DNA of 64,000 nucleotides, from NCBI RefSeq assembly GCF_029227915.1, contig NC_079875.1:42508106-42572105 (forward strand). The letters run 5' to 3'. Below the pieces are notes generated by a model. The model was not told the origin of the DNA, searched no databases, and was given only the letters and a program-made list of their open reading frames with translations. Both the position numbers and the translations under genes were made by a program. This DNA is from Hydractinia symbiolongicarpus. Lineage: Eukaryota > Cnidaria > Hydrozoa > Anthoathecata > Hydractiniidae. Below, piece by piece: positions 38,435 to 50,239 of the stretch (positions are counted from its first letter, which is position 1; the number at the start of each line of letters is the position of its first letter).

Positions 38435-40180
38435 TAATCGCCGGCAAACGAAAGCCCGCAATTTCCCGTAAATCCCGGACTCGGCCCGTATAGTCAAAAG
38501 TATACAAGGAAAGTACCCAGTGAGCAAACTCATTTCCCGAACGAATTTTTAAACTATTTTTTCACCACTAAAACGCATGAGACTTGTAGTTTTCAAAAAT
38601 GTTTTCATTTTTGATGAGACGCTGAATAAAAGGAGTTTAATCGCCGGCAAACGAAAACCTGCTATTTCCCGTAAATCCCGGGCTTGGCCCGTATAGTCGA
38701 ATGTATACAAAGAAAGTACCCTGTGAGTAAACTCATTTCCCGAACGATTTTTAAATTATTTTTTCACCACTAAAACGCATGAGACTTGTAGTTTTCAGAA
38801 ATGTTTTCATTTTTGATGAGACGCTTAATGAAAGAAGTTTAATCGCCGGCAAACGAAAACCTGCGATTTCCCGTAAATCCCGGGCTTGGTCCGTATAGTC
38901 GAATGTATTCAAAGAAAGTACCCAGGGAGTAAACTCATTTCCCGAACGATTTTTTAAATTTTTTTTTCACCACTAACACGCCTGAGACTTGTAGTTTTCA
39001 AAAATGTTTTCATTTTTGATGAGACGCTGAATAAAAGAAGTTTAATCGCAGCAAACGAAAACCCGCGATTACCCGCAAATCCCGGATTCGGCCCGTATAG
39101 TCAAAAGTATACAAGGAAAGTACCCAGTGAGTAAACTCATTTCCCGAACGAATTTTTAAATTATTTTTTCACCACTAAAACGCATGAGACTTGTAGTTTT
39201 CAAAAATGTTTTCATTTTTGATGAGACGCTGAATAAAAGAAGTTTAATCGCCGGCAAACAAAAACCCGCCATTTCCCGTAAACCCAGGACTCGGCCCGAA
39301 TAGTCAAAAGTATACAAAGAAAGTACCCAGGGAGTAAACTCATTTCCCGAACGATTTTTTAAAATATTTTTTTCACATAAAACGCATGAGACTTGTAGTT
39401 TTCAAAAAATTTTTCATATTTGATGGGACGCTGAATAAAAGAAGTTTAATCGCCGGCAAACGAAAACCCGCGATTTCCCGTAAATCCCGGGCTTGGCCCG
39501 TATAGTCAAAAGTATACAAAGAAAGTACCCACGGAGTAAACTCATTTCCCGAACGATTTTTTAAATTATTTTTTCACCACTAAAACGCATGAGACTTGTA
39601 GTTTTCAAAAATGTTTTCATTTTTGATGAGACGCTTAATAAAAGAGGTTTAATCGCCGACAAACGAAAACCCGCCATTTCCCGTAAACCCCGGACTCGGC
39701 CCGAATAGTCAAAAGTATACAAAGAAAGTACCCAGGGAGTAAACTCATTTCCAGAACGATTTTTTAAATTATTATTTCACCACTAAAGCCCATGAGACTT
39801 GTAGTTTTTAAAAATGTTTTCATTTTTGATGAGACGCTGAATAAAAGAAGTTTAATCGCCGGCAAACGAAAACCCGCAATTTCCCGTAAATCCCGGACTC
39901 GGCCCGTATAGTCAAAAGTATACAAGGAAAGTACCCAGTGAGCAAACTCATTTCCCGAACGAATTTTTAAACTATTTTTTCACCACTAAAACGCATGAGA
40001 CTTGTAGTTTTCAAAAATGTTTTCATTTTTGATGAGACTCTGAATAAAAGAAGTTTAATCGCCGGCAAACGAAAACCTGCGATTTCCCGTAAATCCCGGG
40101 CTTTGCCCGTATAGTCGAATGTATACAAAGAAAGTACCCTGTGAGTAAACTCATTTCCCGAACGATTTTTGAATTATTTT
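38435..40180 (+). repeat. HOR block U2
   Basis: U2 is a copy of U1 (GTCGAATGTATTC at 38,901). Its last part switches partner and matches 1,418 bp upstream, shown by the private TGAGCAAACT at 38,521 and 39,939. That is another 7-monomer step. A one-base shortened ATCGCAGCAAACG near 39,048 distinguishes it from U1. Confidence 0.75.
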
Positions 40181-40219
40181 TTCACCACTAAAACGCATGA
40201 GACTTGTAGTTTTCAGAAA

Positions 40220-41046
40220 TGTTTTCATTTTTGATGAGACGCTGATTAAAAGAAGTTTAATCGCCGGCAAACGAAAACCTGCGATTTCCCGTAAATCCCG
40301 GGCTTGGCCCGTATAGCCAAAAGTGTACAAAGAAAGTACCCAGGGTGTAAACTCATTTCCCGAACGATTTTTTAAATTATTTTTTCACCACTAAAACGCA
40401 TGAGACTTGTAGTTTTCAAAAATGTTTTCATTTTTGATGAGACGCTGAATAAAAGAAGTTTAATCGCCGGCAAACGAAAACCTGCGATTTCCCGTAAATC
40501 CCGGGCTTGGCCCGTATAGTCGAATGTATACAAAGAAAGTACCCTGTGAGTAAACTCATTTCCCGAACGATTTTTGAATTATTTTTTCACCACTAAAACG
40601 CATGAGACTTGTAGTTTTGAGAAATGTTTTCATTTTTGATGAGACGCTGATTAAAAGAAGTTTAATCGCCGGCAAACGAAAACCTGCGATTTCCCTTAAA
40701 TCCTGGACTCGGCCCGTATAGCCAAAAGTGTACAAAGAAAGTACCCAGGGTGTAAACTCATTTCCCGAACGATTTTTTAAATTATTTTTTCACCACTAAA
40801 ACGCATGAGACTTGTAGTTTTCAAAAATGTTTTCATTTTTGATGAGACGCTGAATAAAAGAAGTTTAATCGCTGGCAAATAAAAACCCGCCATTTCCCGT
40901 AAACCCCGGACTCGGCCCGCATAGTCAAAAGTATACAAAGAAAGTACCCAGGGAGTAAACTCATTTCCCGAACGATTTTTTAAAATATTTTTTCACCATA
41001 AAACGCATGAGACTTGTAGTTTTCAAAAATGTTATCATTTTTGATG
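40220..41046 (+). repeat. Dimer duplication (about 405 bp) and flank
   Basis: GACGCTGATTAAAAG with GTATAGCCAAAAGTG occurs at about 40,316 and again at 40,721, together with the unusual GATTTTTGAATTATT. This is a two-monomer duplication. The same GCCAAAAG variant appears inverted in the right arm as CTTTTGGCTATAC near 45.8, 46.4 and 48.4 kb. Confidence 0.7.
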
Positions 41047-42467
41047 AGACGCTTAATAAAAGAGTTTTAATCGCCGGCAAACGAAAACCCGCGATTTCCC
41101 GTAAATCCCGGGCTTTGCCCGTATAGTCGAATGTATACAAAGAAAGTACCCTGTCAGTAAACTCATTTCCAGAACGATTTTTTAAATTATTTTTTCACCA
41201 CTAAAACGCATAAGACTTGTAGTTTTTAAAAATGTTTTCATTTTTGATGAGACGCTGAATAAAAGAAGCTTAATCGCCGGCAAACGAAAACCCGCGATTT
41301 CCCGTAAATCGCGGGCTTGGCCCGTATAGTCAAAAGTATACAAAGAAAGTACCCAAGGAGTAAACTCATTTCCCGAACGATTTTTTAAATTATTTTTTCA
41401 CCACTAAAACGCATGAGACTTGTAGTTTTTAAAAATGTTTTCATTTTTGATGAGACGCTGAATAAAAGAAGTTTAATCGCCGGCAAACGAAAACCCGCGA
41501 TTTCCCGTAAATCGCGGGCTTGGCCCGTATAGTCAAAAGTATACAAGGAAAGTACCCAGTGAGTAAACTCATTTCCCGAACGAATTTTTAAATTATTTTT
41601 TCACCACTAAAACGCATGAGACTTGTAGTTTTTAAAAATGTTTTCATTTTTGATGAGACGCTGAATAAAAGAAGTTTAATCGCCGGCAAACGAAAACCTG
41701 CGATTACCCGTAAATCCCGGATTCGGCCCGTATAGTCAAAAGTATACAAGGAAAGTACCCAGTGAGTCAACTCATTTCCGGAACGAATTTTTAAATTATT
41801 TTTTCACCACTAAAACGCATGAGACTTGTAGTTTTCAAAAATGTTTTCATTTTTGATGAAACGCGGAATAAAAGAAGTTTAATCGCCGGCAAACGAATAC
41901 CTGCGATTTCCCTTAAATCCTGGACTCGGCCCGTATAGTCAAAAGTATACAAGGAAAGTACCCAGGGAGTAAACTCATTTTCCAAACGATTTTTTAAATT
42001 ATTATTTCACCACTAAAGCCCATGAGACTTGTAGTTTTTAAAAATGTTTTCATTTTCGATGAGACGCTGAATAAAAGAAGTTTAATCGCCGGCAAACGAA
42101 AACCCGCGATTACCCGTAAATCCCGGATTCGGCCCGTATAGTCAAAAGTATACAAGGAAAGTACCCAGTGAGTCAACTCATTTCCCGAACGAATTTTTAA
42201 ATTATTTTTTCACCACTAAAACGCATGAGACTTGTAGTTTTCAAAAATGTTTTCATTTTTGATGAGACGCTGAATAAAAGAAGTTTAATCGCCGGCAAAC
42301 GAAAACCTGCGATTTCCCTAAAATCCTGGACTCGGCCCGTATAGTCAAAAGTATACAAAGAAAGTACCCAGGGTGTAAACTCATTTCCCGAACGATTTTT
42401 TAAATTATTTTTTTACCACTAAAACGCATGAGACTTGTAGTTTTCAAAAATGTTTTCATTTTTGATG
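41047..42467 (+). repeat. HOR block W1 (7 monomers, about 1,421 bp)
   Basis: The monomer order is CTTAATAAAAGAGTTTTAA/CTGTCAG, GCATAAG/GAAGCTTAATCG/CCAAGGAG, AAATCGCGGGC/AAGGAAAG, CTGCGATTACCC/GAGTCAACTC, GAAACGCGGAATAAAAG/CGAATACCTGCG, TTTTCGATGAG/GAGTCAACTC, then CCTAAAATCCTGG/GGGTGTAAAC. The series repeats immediately as W2. W is the closest left-arm relative of the inverted monomers just beyond the junction. Confidence 0.85.
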
Positions 42468-43885
42468 AGACGCTTAATAAAAGAGTTTTAATCGCCGGCA
42501 AACGAAAACCCGCGATTTCCCGTAAATCCCGGGCTTGGCCCGTATAGTCGAATGTATACAAAGAAAGTACCCTGTCAGTAAACTCATTTCCAGAACGATT
42601 TTTTAAATTATTTTTTCACCACTAAAACGCATAAGACTTGTAGTTTTTAAAAATGTTTTCATTTTTGATGAGACGCTGAATAAAAGAAGCTTAATCGCCG
42701 GCAAACGAAAACCCGCGATTTCCCGTAAATCGCGGGCTTGGCCCGTATAGTCAAAAGTATACAAAGAAAGTACCCAAGGAGTAAACTCATTTCCCGAACG
42801 ATTTTTTAAATTATTTTTCACCACTAAAACGCATGAGACTTGTAGTTTTTAAAAATGTTTTCATTTTTGATGAGACGCTGAATAAAAGAAGTTTAATCGC
42901 CGGCAAACGAAAACCCGCGATTTCCCGTAAATCGCGGGCTTGGCCCGTATAGTCAAAAGTATACAAGGAAAGTACCCAGTGAGTAAACTCATTTCCCGAA
43001 CGAATTTTTAAATTATTTTTTCACCACTAAAACGCATGAGACTTGTAGTTTTTAAAAATGTTTTCATTTTTGATGAGACGCTGAATAAAAGAAGTTTAAT
43101 CGCCGGCAAACGAAAACCTGCGATTACCCGTAAATCCCGGATTCGGCCCGTATAGTCAAAAGTATACAAGGAAAGTACCCAGTGAGTCAACTCATTTCCG
43201 GAACGAATTTTTAAATTATTTTTTCACCACTAAAACGCATGAGACTTGTAGTTTTCAAAAATGTTTTCATTTTTGATGAAACGCGGAATAAAAGAAGTTT
43301 AATCGCCGGCAAACGAATACCTGCGATTTCCCTTAAATCCTGGACTCGGCCCGTATAGTCAAAAGTATACAAGGAAAGTACCCAGGGAGTAAACTCATTT
43401 TCCAAACGATTTTTTAAATTATTATTTCACCACTAAAGCCCATGAGACTTGTAGTTTTTAAAAATGTTTTCATTTTCGATGAGACGCTGAATAAAAGAAG
43501 TTTAATCGCCGGCAAACGAAAACCCGCGATTACCCGTAAATCCCGGATTCGGCCCGTATAGTCAAAAGTATACAAGGAAAGTACCCAGTGAGTCAACTCA
43601 TTTCCCGAAGGAATTTTTAAATTATTTTTTCACCACTAAAACGCATGAGACTTGTAGTTTTCAAAAATGTTTTCATTTTTGATGAGACGCTGAATAAAAG
43701 AAGTTTAATCGCCGGCAAACGAAAACCTGCGATTTCCCTAAAATCCTGGACTCGGCCCGTATAGTCAAAAGTATACAAAGAAAGTACCCAGGGTGTAAAC
43801 TCATTTCCCGAACGATTTTTTAAATTATTTTTTTACCACTAAAACGCATGAGACTTGTAGTTTTCAAAAATGTTTTCATTTTTGA
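42468..43885 (+). repeat. HOR block W2 (7 monomers, about 1,420 bp)
   Basis: This is a tandem copy of W1 and nearly identical to it. One base is lost in AAATTATTTTTCACC near 42,815, which changes the offset from 1,421 to 1,420. The copy ends where GACGCTTAATAAAAG is replaced by GACGCCAAATAAAAG (about 43,890). Confidence 0.85.
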
Positions 43886-44207
43886 TGAGACGCCAAATAA
43901 AAGAAGTTTAATCGCCGGCAAACGAAAACCCGCCATTTCCCGTAAACCCCGGACTCGGCCTGCATAGTCAAAAGTATACAAAGAAAGTACCCAGGGAGTA
44001 AACTCATTTCCCGAACGATTTTTTAAAATATTTTTTCACCATAAAACGCATGAGACTTGTAGTTTTCAAAAATGTTTTCATATTTGATGGGACGCTGAAT
44101 AAAAGAAGTTTAATCGCCGGCAAACGAAAACCCGCGATTTCCCGTAAATCCCGGGCGTGGCCCGTATAGTCAAAAGTATACAAAGAAAGTACCCAGCGAG
44201 TAAACTC
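43886..44207 (+). repeat. Last forward monomers before the inversion
   Basis: One full monomer (CCCGCCATTTCCCG, CCTGCATAG) and one partial monomer of the S-like GGGCGTGG type (44,153). The partial monomer carries a private CCCAGCGAG and is cut after GTAAACTC at 44,207. Confidence 0.85.
44206..44207. other. Inversion junction of the satellite array
   Basis: To the left, forward monomer sequence reads GTAAACTC and should continue ATTTCCC. To the right, reverse-complement sequence reads TCCAGGATTTAAGGG and should be preceded by GGCCGAG. Both readings share TC at 44,206-44,207. Every monomer before this point is forward and every monomer after it is reversed. The forward unit is broken at about reference base 83; the reversed unit resumes at about reference base 33 read backwards. 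A real inversion breakpoint fits, as does an assembly join between opposite strands. Confidence 0.95.
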
Positions 44208-46100
44208 CAGGATTTAAGGGAAATCGCAGGTATTCGTTTGCCGGCGATTAAACTTCTTTTATTCCGCGTTTCATCAAAAATGAAAACATTTTTGAAAACT
44301 ACAAGTCTCATGCGTTTTAGTGGTGAAAAAATAATTTAAAAATTCGTTCGGGAAATGAGTTGACTCACTGGGTACTTTCCTTGTATACTTTTGACTATGC
44401 GGGCCGAATTCGGGATTTACGGGTAATCGCGGGTTTTCGTTTGCCGGCGATTAAACTTCTTTTATTCAACGTCTCATCAAAAATGAAAACATTTTTAAAA
44501 ACTACAAGTCTCATGGGCTTTAGTGGTGAAATAATAATTTAAAAAATCGTTTGGAAAATGAGTTTACTCCCTGGGTATTTTCTTTGTATACTTTTGACTA
44601 TACGGGCCCAGTCCAGGATTTAAGGGAAATCGCAGGTATTCGTTTGCCGGCGATTAAACTTCTTTTATTCCGCGTTTCATCAAAAATGAAAACCTTTTTA
44701 AAAACTACAAGTCTCATGCGTTTTAGTGGTGAAAAAATAATTTAAAAATTCGTTCGGGAAATGAGTTTACTCACTGGGTACTTTCCTTGTATACTTTTGA
44801 CTATACGGGCCAAGCCCGCGATATACGGGAAATCGCGGGTTTTCGTTTGCCGGCGATTAAACTTCTTTTATTCAGCGTCTCATCAAAAATGAAAACATTT
44901 TTAAAAACTACAAGTCTCATGCGTTTTAGTGGTGAAAAAATAATTTAAAAAATCGTTCGGGAAATGAGTTTACTCCTTGGGTACTTTCTTTGTATACTTT
45001 TGACTATACGGGCCAAGCCCGCGATTTACGGGAAATCGCGGGTTTTCGTTTGCCGGCGATTAAACTTCTTTTATTCAGCGTCTCATCAAAAATGAAAACA
45101 TTTTTAAAAACTACAAGTCTTATGCGTTTTAGTGGTGAAAAAATGATTTAAAAAATCGTTCTGGAAATGAGTTTACTGACAGGGTACTTTCTTTGTATAC
45201 ATTCGACTATACGGGCCAAGCCCGGGATTTACGGGAAATCGCGGGTTTTCGTTTGCCGGCGATTAAACCTCTTTTATTAAGCGTCTCATCAAAAATGAAA
45301 ACATTTTTGAAAACTACAAGTCTCATGCGTTTTAGTGGTGAAAAAATAATTTAAAAAATCGTTCGGGAAATGAGTTTACTCCCTGGGTACTTTCTTTGTA
45401 TACTTTTGACTATACGGGCCAAGCCCGGGATTTACGGGAAATCGCGGGTTTTCGTTTGCCGGCAATTAAACTTCTTTTATTCAACGTTCCATCAAATATG
45501 AAAACATTTTTGAAAACTACAAGTCTCATGCGTTTTATGGTGAAAAAATATTTTAAAAAATCGTTCGGGAAATGAGTTTACTCCCTGGGTACTTTCTTTG
45601 TATACTTTTGACTATGCGGGCCGAGTCCGGGGTTTACGGGAAATGGCGGGTTTTCATTTGCCGGCGATTAAACTTCTTTTGTTCAGCGTCTCATCAAAAA
45701 TGAAAACATTTTTAAAAACTACAAGTCTCATGCGTTTTAGTGGTGAAAAAATAATTTAAAAAATCGTTCGGTAAATGAGTTTACACCCTGGGTACTTTCT
45801 TTGTATACTTTTGGCTATACGGGCCGAGTCCAGGATTTAAGGGAAATCGCAGGTTTTCGTTTGCCGGCGATTAAACTTCTTTTAATCAGCGTCTCATCAA
45901 AAATGAAAACATTTTTGAAAACTACAAGTCTCATGCGTTTTAGTGGTGAAAAAATAATTTAAAAATTCGTTCGGGAAATGAGTTTACTCACTGGGTACTT
46001 TCCTTGTATACTTTTGACTATACGGGCCAAGCCCGGGATTTACGGGAAATCGCAGGTTTTCGTTTGTCGGCGATTAAACTTCTTTTATTCAGCGTTCCTT
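44208..46100 (-). repeat. Inverted relatives of the W region next to the junction
   Basis: Read backwards, 45,300-44,208 gives the W order: CTTAATAAAAGAG, CTGTCAG, GCATAAG, CCAAGGAG, a CGCGGGC-type, GAAACGCGGAATAAAAG, TTTCACCACTAAAGCCC with GAGTCAACTC, and GAAACGCGG again. Compared with W one CTGCGATTACCC monomer is missing and the last GAAACGCGG unit is extra. Farther out, CTTTTGGCTATAC with TTTACACCC (about 45,790) corresponds to the 40.7 kb dimer. The copies differ by scattered substitutions, such as GCGATATACGGG near 44,818, so the inversion is not brand new. Confidence 0.75.
45202..45215 (+). other. CENP-B-box-like motif, one base short (representative, right arm)
   Basis: TTCG-ACT-A-TA-CGGG, the same near-match as at 5,504-5,517, here on the plus strand. 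In the Y blocks it sits only in the monomer types called A and A', at fixed places within each HOR copy. Neighbouring types have CTTTTGAC in place of CATTCGAC and so lack the TTCG. Confidence 0.4.
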
Positions 46101-46164
46101 CAAATATGAAAACATTTTTGAAAACTAAAAGTCTCATGCGTTTTATGGTGAAAAAATATTTTAA

Positions 46165-48192
46165 AAAATCGTTCGGGAAATGAGTTTACTCCCTGGGTAC
46201 TTTCTTTGTATACTTTTGACTATGCGGGCCGAGTCCGGGGTTCACGGGAAATGGCGGGTTTTCATTTGCCTGCGATTAAACTTCTTTTATTCAGCGCCTC
46301 ATCAAAAATGAAAACATTTTTAAAAACTACAAGTCTCATGCGTTTTAGTGGTGAAAAAATAATTTAGAAAATCGTTCAGGAAATGAGTTTACACCCTGGG
46401 TACTTTCTTTGTACACTTTTGGCTATACGGGCCGAGTCCAGGATTTAAGGGAAATCGCAGGTTTTCGTTTGCCGGCGATTAAACTTCTTTTAATCAGCGT
46501 CTCATCAAAAATGAAAACATTTTTGAAAACTACAAGTCTCATGCGTTTTAGTGGTGGAAAAATAATTTAGAAAATCGTTCAGGAAATGAGTTTACACCCT
46601 GGGTACTTTCTTTGTATACATTCGACTATACGGGCCAAGCCCGGGATTTACGGGAAATCGCGGGTTTTTGTTTGTCGGCGATTAAACCTCTTTTATTAAG
46701 CGTCTCATCAAAAATGAAAACATTTTTGAAAACTACAAGTCTCATGCGTTTTAGTGGTGAAAAAATAATTTAAAAAATCGTTCGGGAAATGAGTTTACTC
46801 CCTGGGTACTTTCTTTGTATACTTTTGACTATACGGGCCAAGCCCGGGATTTACGGGAAATTGCCGGTTTTCGTTTGCCGGCGATAAAACTTCTTTTATT
46901 CAGCGTCCCATCAAATATGAAAACATTTTTGAAAACTACAAGTCTCATGCGTTTTATGTGAAAAAAATATTTTAAAAAATCGTTCGGGAAATGAGTTTAC
47001 TCCCTGGGTACTTTCTTTGTATACTTTTGACTATTCGGGCCGAGTCCGGGGTTTACGGGAAATGGCGGGTTTTTGTTTGCCGGCGATTAAACTTCTTTTA
47101 TTCAGCGTCTCATCAAAAATGAAAACATTTTTGAAAACTACAAGTCTAATGCGTTTTAGTGGTGAAAAAATAATTTAAAAATTCGTTCGGGAAATGAGTT
47201 TACTCACTGGGTACTTTCCTTGTATACTTTTGACTTAACGGGCCGAATCCGGGATTTGCGGGTAATCGCGGGTTTTCGTTTGCCGGCGATTAAACCCCTT
47301 TCATTAACCGTCTCATTAAAAATGAAAAAACTTTTTGAAAACTACAAGTCTCATGCGTTTTAGTGGTGAAAAAATAATTTAAAAAATCGTTCGGGAAACG
47401 AGTTTACTCCCTGGGTACTTTCTTTGTATACATTCGACTATACGGGCCAAGCCCGGGATTTACGGGAAATCGCGGGTTTTCGTTTGCTGGCGATTAAACT
47501 TCTTTTATTCAGCGTCCCATCAAATATGAAACATTTTTGAAAACTACAAGTCTCATGCGTTTTATGGTGAAAAAATATTTTAAAAAATCGTTCGGGAAAT
47601 GAGTTTACTCCCTGGGTACTTTCTTTGTATACTTTTGACTATTCGGGCCGAGTCCGGGGTTTACGGGAAATGGCGGGTTTTTGTTTGCCGGCGATCAAAC
47701 TTCTTTTATTCAGCGTCTCATCAAAAATGAAAACATTTTTGAAAACTACAAGAGTCATGCGTTTTAGTGGTGAAAAAATAATTTAAAAATTCGTTCGGGA
47801 AATGAGTTTACTCACTGGGTACTTTCCTTGTATACTTTTGACTATACGGGCCGAATCCGGGATTTACGGGTAATCGCGGGTTTTCGTTTGCCGGCAATTA
47901 AACTTCTTTTATTCAGCGTCTCATCAAAAATGAAAACATTTTTGAAAACTACAAGTCTCATGCGTTTTAGTGGTGAAAAAATAATTTAAAAATTCGTTCG
48001 GGAAATGAGTTTACTCACTGGGTACTTTCCTTGTATACTTTTGACTTAACGGGCCGAATCCGGTATTTGCGGGTAATCGCGGGTTTTCGTTTGCCGGCAA
48101 TTAAACTTCTTTTATTCAGCGTCTCATCAAAAATGAAAACATTTTTAAAAACTACAAGTCTCATGCGTTTTAGTGGTGAAAAAATAATTTAA
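46165..48192 (-). repeat. HOR block X1 (10 monomers, 2,028 bp)
   Basis: Markers repeat at 2,028 bp: GGGGTTCACGGG (46,241 and 48,269), TTTTCATTTGCCTGCG, GTACACTTTTGGC, GTGGTGGAAAAATAATTTAG, GATAAAACTTC, AAACCCCTTTCATTAACCG (47,295 and 49,323) and ACAAGAGTCATGC (47,751 and 49,779). Its left edge is near 46,165, where TTTTATGGTG in X1 is matched by TTTTAGTGGTG in X2. Confidence 0.85.
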
Positions 48193-50239
48193 AAAATCGT
48201 TCGGGAAATGAGTTTACTCCCTGGGTACTTTCTTTGTATACTTTTGACTATGCGGGCCGAGTCCGGGGTTCACGGGAAATGGCGGGTTTTCATTTGCCTG
48301 CGATTAAACTTCTTTTATTCAGCGTCTCATCAAAAATGAAAACATTTTTAAAAACTACAAGTCTCATGCGTTTTAGTGGTGAAAAAATAATTTAGAAAAT
48401 CGTTCAGGAAATGAGTTTACACCCTGGGTACTTTCTTTGTACACTTTTGGCTATACGGGCCGAGTCCAGGATTTAAGGGAAATCGCAGGTTTTCGTTTGT
48501 CGGCGATTAAACTTCTTTTAATCAGCGTCTCATCAAAAATGAAAACATTTTTGAAAACTACAAGTCTCATGCGTTTTAGTGGTGGAAAAATAATTTAGAA
48601 AATCGTTCAGGAAATGAGTTTACACCCTGGGTACTTTCTTTGTATACATTCGACTATACGGGCCAAGCCCGGGATTTACGGGAAATCGCGGGTTTTTGTT
48701 TGTCGGCGATTAAACCTCTTTTATTAAGCGTCTCATCAAAAATGAAAACATTTTTGAAAACTACAAGTCTCATGCGTTTTAGTGGTGAAAAAATAATTTA
48801 AAAAATCGTTCGGGAAATGAGTTTACTCCCTGGGTACTTTCTTTGTATACTTTTGACTATACGGGCCAAGCCCGGGATTTACGGGAAATTGCCGGTTTTC
48901 GTTTGCCGGCGATAAAACTTCTTTTATTCAGCGTCCCATCAAATATGAAAACATTTTTGAAAACTACAAGTCTCATGCGTTTTATGTGAAAAAAATATTT
49001 TAAAAAATCGTTCGGGAAATGAGTTTACTCCCTGGGTACTTTCTTTGTATACTTTTGACTATTCGGGCCGAGTCCGGGGTTTACGGGAAATGGCGGGTTT
49101 TTGTTTGCCGGCGATTAAACTTCTTTTATTCAGCGTCTCATCAAAAATGAAAACATTTTTGAAAACTACAAGTCTAATGCGTTTTAGTGGTGAAAAAATA
49201 ATTTAAAAATTCGTTCGGGAAATGAGTTTACTCACTGGGTACTTTCCTTGTATACTTTTGACTTAACGGGCCGAATCCGGGATTTGCGGGTAATCGCGGG
49301 TTTTCGTTTGCCGGCGATTAAACCCCTTTCATTAACCGTCTCATTAAAAATGAAAAAACTTTTTGAAAACTACAAGTCTCATGCGTTTTAGTGGTGAAAA
49401 AATAATTTAAAAAATCGTTCGGGAAACGAGTTTACTCCCTGGGTACTTTCTTTGTATACATTCGACTATACGGGCCAAGCCCGGGATTTACGGGAAATCG
49501 CGGGTTTTCGTTTGCTGGCGATTAAACTTCTTTTATTCAGCGTCCCATCAAATATGAAACATTTTTGAAAACTACAAGTCTCATGCGTTTTATGGTGAAA
49601 AAATATTTTAAAAAATCGTTCGGGAAATGAGTTTACTCCCTGGGTACTTTCTTTGTATACTTTTGACTATTCGGGCCGAGTCCGGGGTTTACGGGAAATG
49701 GCGGGTTTTTGTTTGCCGGCGATCAAACTTCTTTTATTCAGCGTCTCATCAAAAATGAAAACATTTTTGAAAACTACAAGAGTCATGCGTTTTAGTGGTG
49801 AAAAAATAATTTAAAAATTCGTTCGGGAAATGAGTTTACTCACTGGGTACTTTCCTTGTATACTTTTGACTATACGGGCCGAATCCGGGATTTACGGGTA
49901 ATCGCGGGTTTTCGTTTGCCCGCAATTAAACTTCTTTTATTCAGCGTCTCATCAAAAATGAAAACATTTTTGAAAACTACAAGTCTCATGCGTTTTAGTG
50001 GTGAAAAAATAATTTAAAAAATCGTTCGGGAAATGAGTTTACTCACTGGGTACTTTCCTTGTATACTTTTGACTTAACGGGCCGAATCCGGGATTTGCGG
50101 GTAATCGCGGGTTTTCGTTTGCCGGCAATTAAACTTCTTTTATTCAGCGTCTCATCAAAAATGAAAACATTTTTAAAAACTACAAGTCTCATGCGTTTTA
50201 GTGGTGAAAAAATAATTTAAAAAATCGTTCGGGAAATGA
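48193..50239 (-). repeat. HOR block X2 (10 monomers)
   Basis: X2 is a tandem copy of X1 with very few differences: TTTGTCGGCG for TTTGCCGGCG near 48,500, TTTGCCCGCAATT for TTTGCCGGCAATT near 49,920, and AAAAAATCG for AAAATTCG near 50,020. Its last monomers (CTCACTGGG, CTTAACGGGCCG, TTTGCGGG) are the D and F types that also end each Y copy, so X and Y are linked. Confidence 0.85.

Larger units (their letters stand above)
1..44207 (+). repeat. Left satellite array, ~203 bp monomer, forward orientation
   Basis: About 217 head-to-tail copies of a monomer of about 203 bp with no intervening unique sequence. Each copy starts, in the phase used here, at CGAAAACCCGC and ends at ATCGCCGGCAAA. Monomers differ by scattered substitutions and 1-2 bp indels. 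Typical variable sites are GGGCTTGG versus GGACTCGG, CAAAAGTATAC versus CGAATGTATAC, CATTTCCCGAACG versus CATTTCCAGAACG, and GCATGAG versus GCATAAG. All copies have one orientation up to the switch at 44,206-44,207. The window opens in the middle of the array, so the left edge is not seen. No gene, RNA gene or mobile element is visible in any frame. The role is inferred to be structural heterochromatin, possibly centromeric. Confidence 0.97.

Noticed and set aside
44157-44339. An open frame with a different N-terminus crossing the inversion junction.
   Set aside because: It is a chance fusion: about 17 codons of forward-array sequence read on the plus strand, followed by the usual reversed monomer frame. 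It only confirms the junction.
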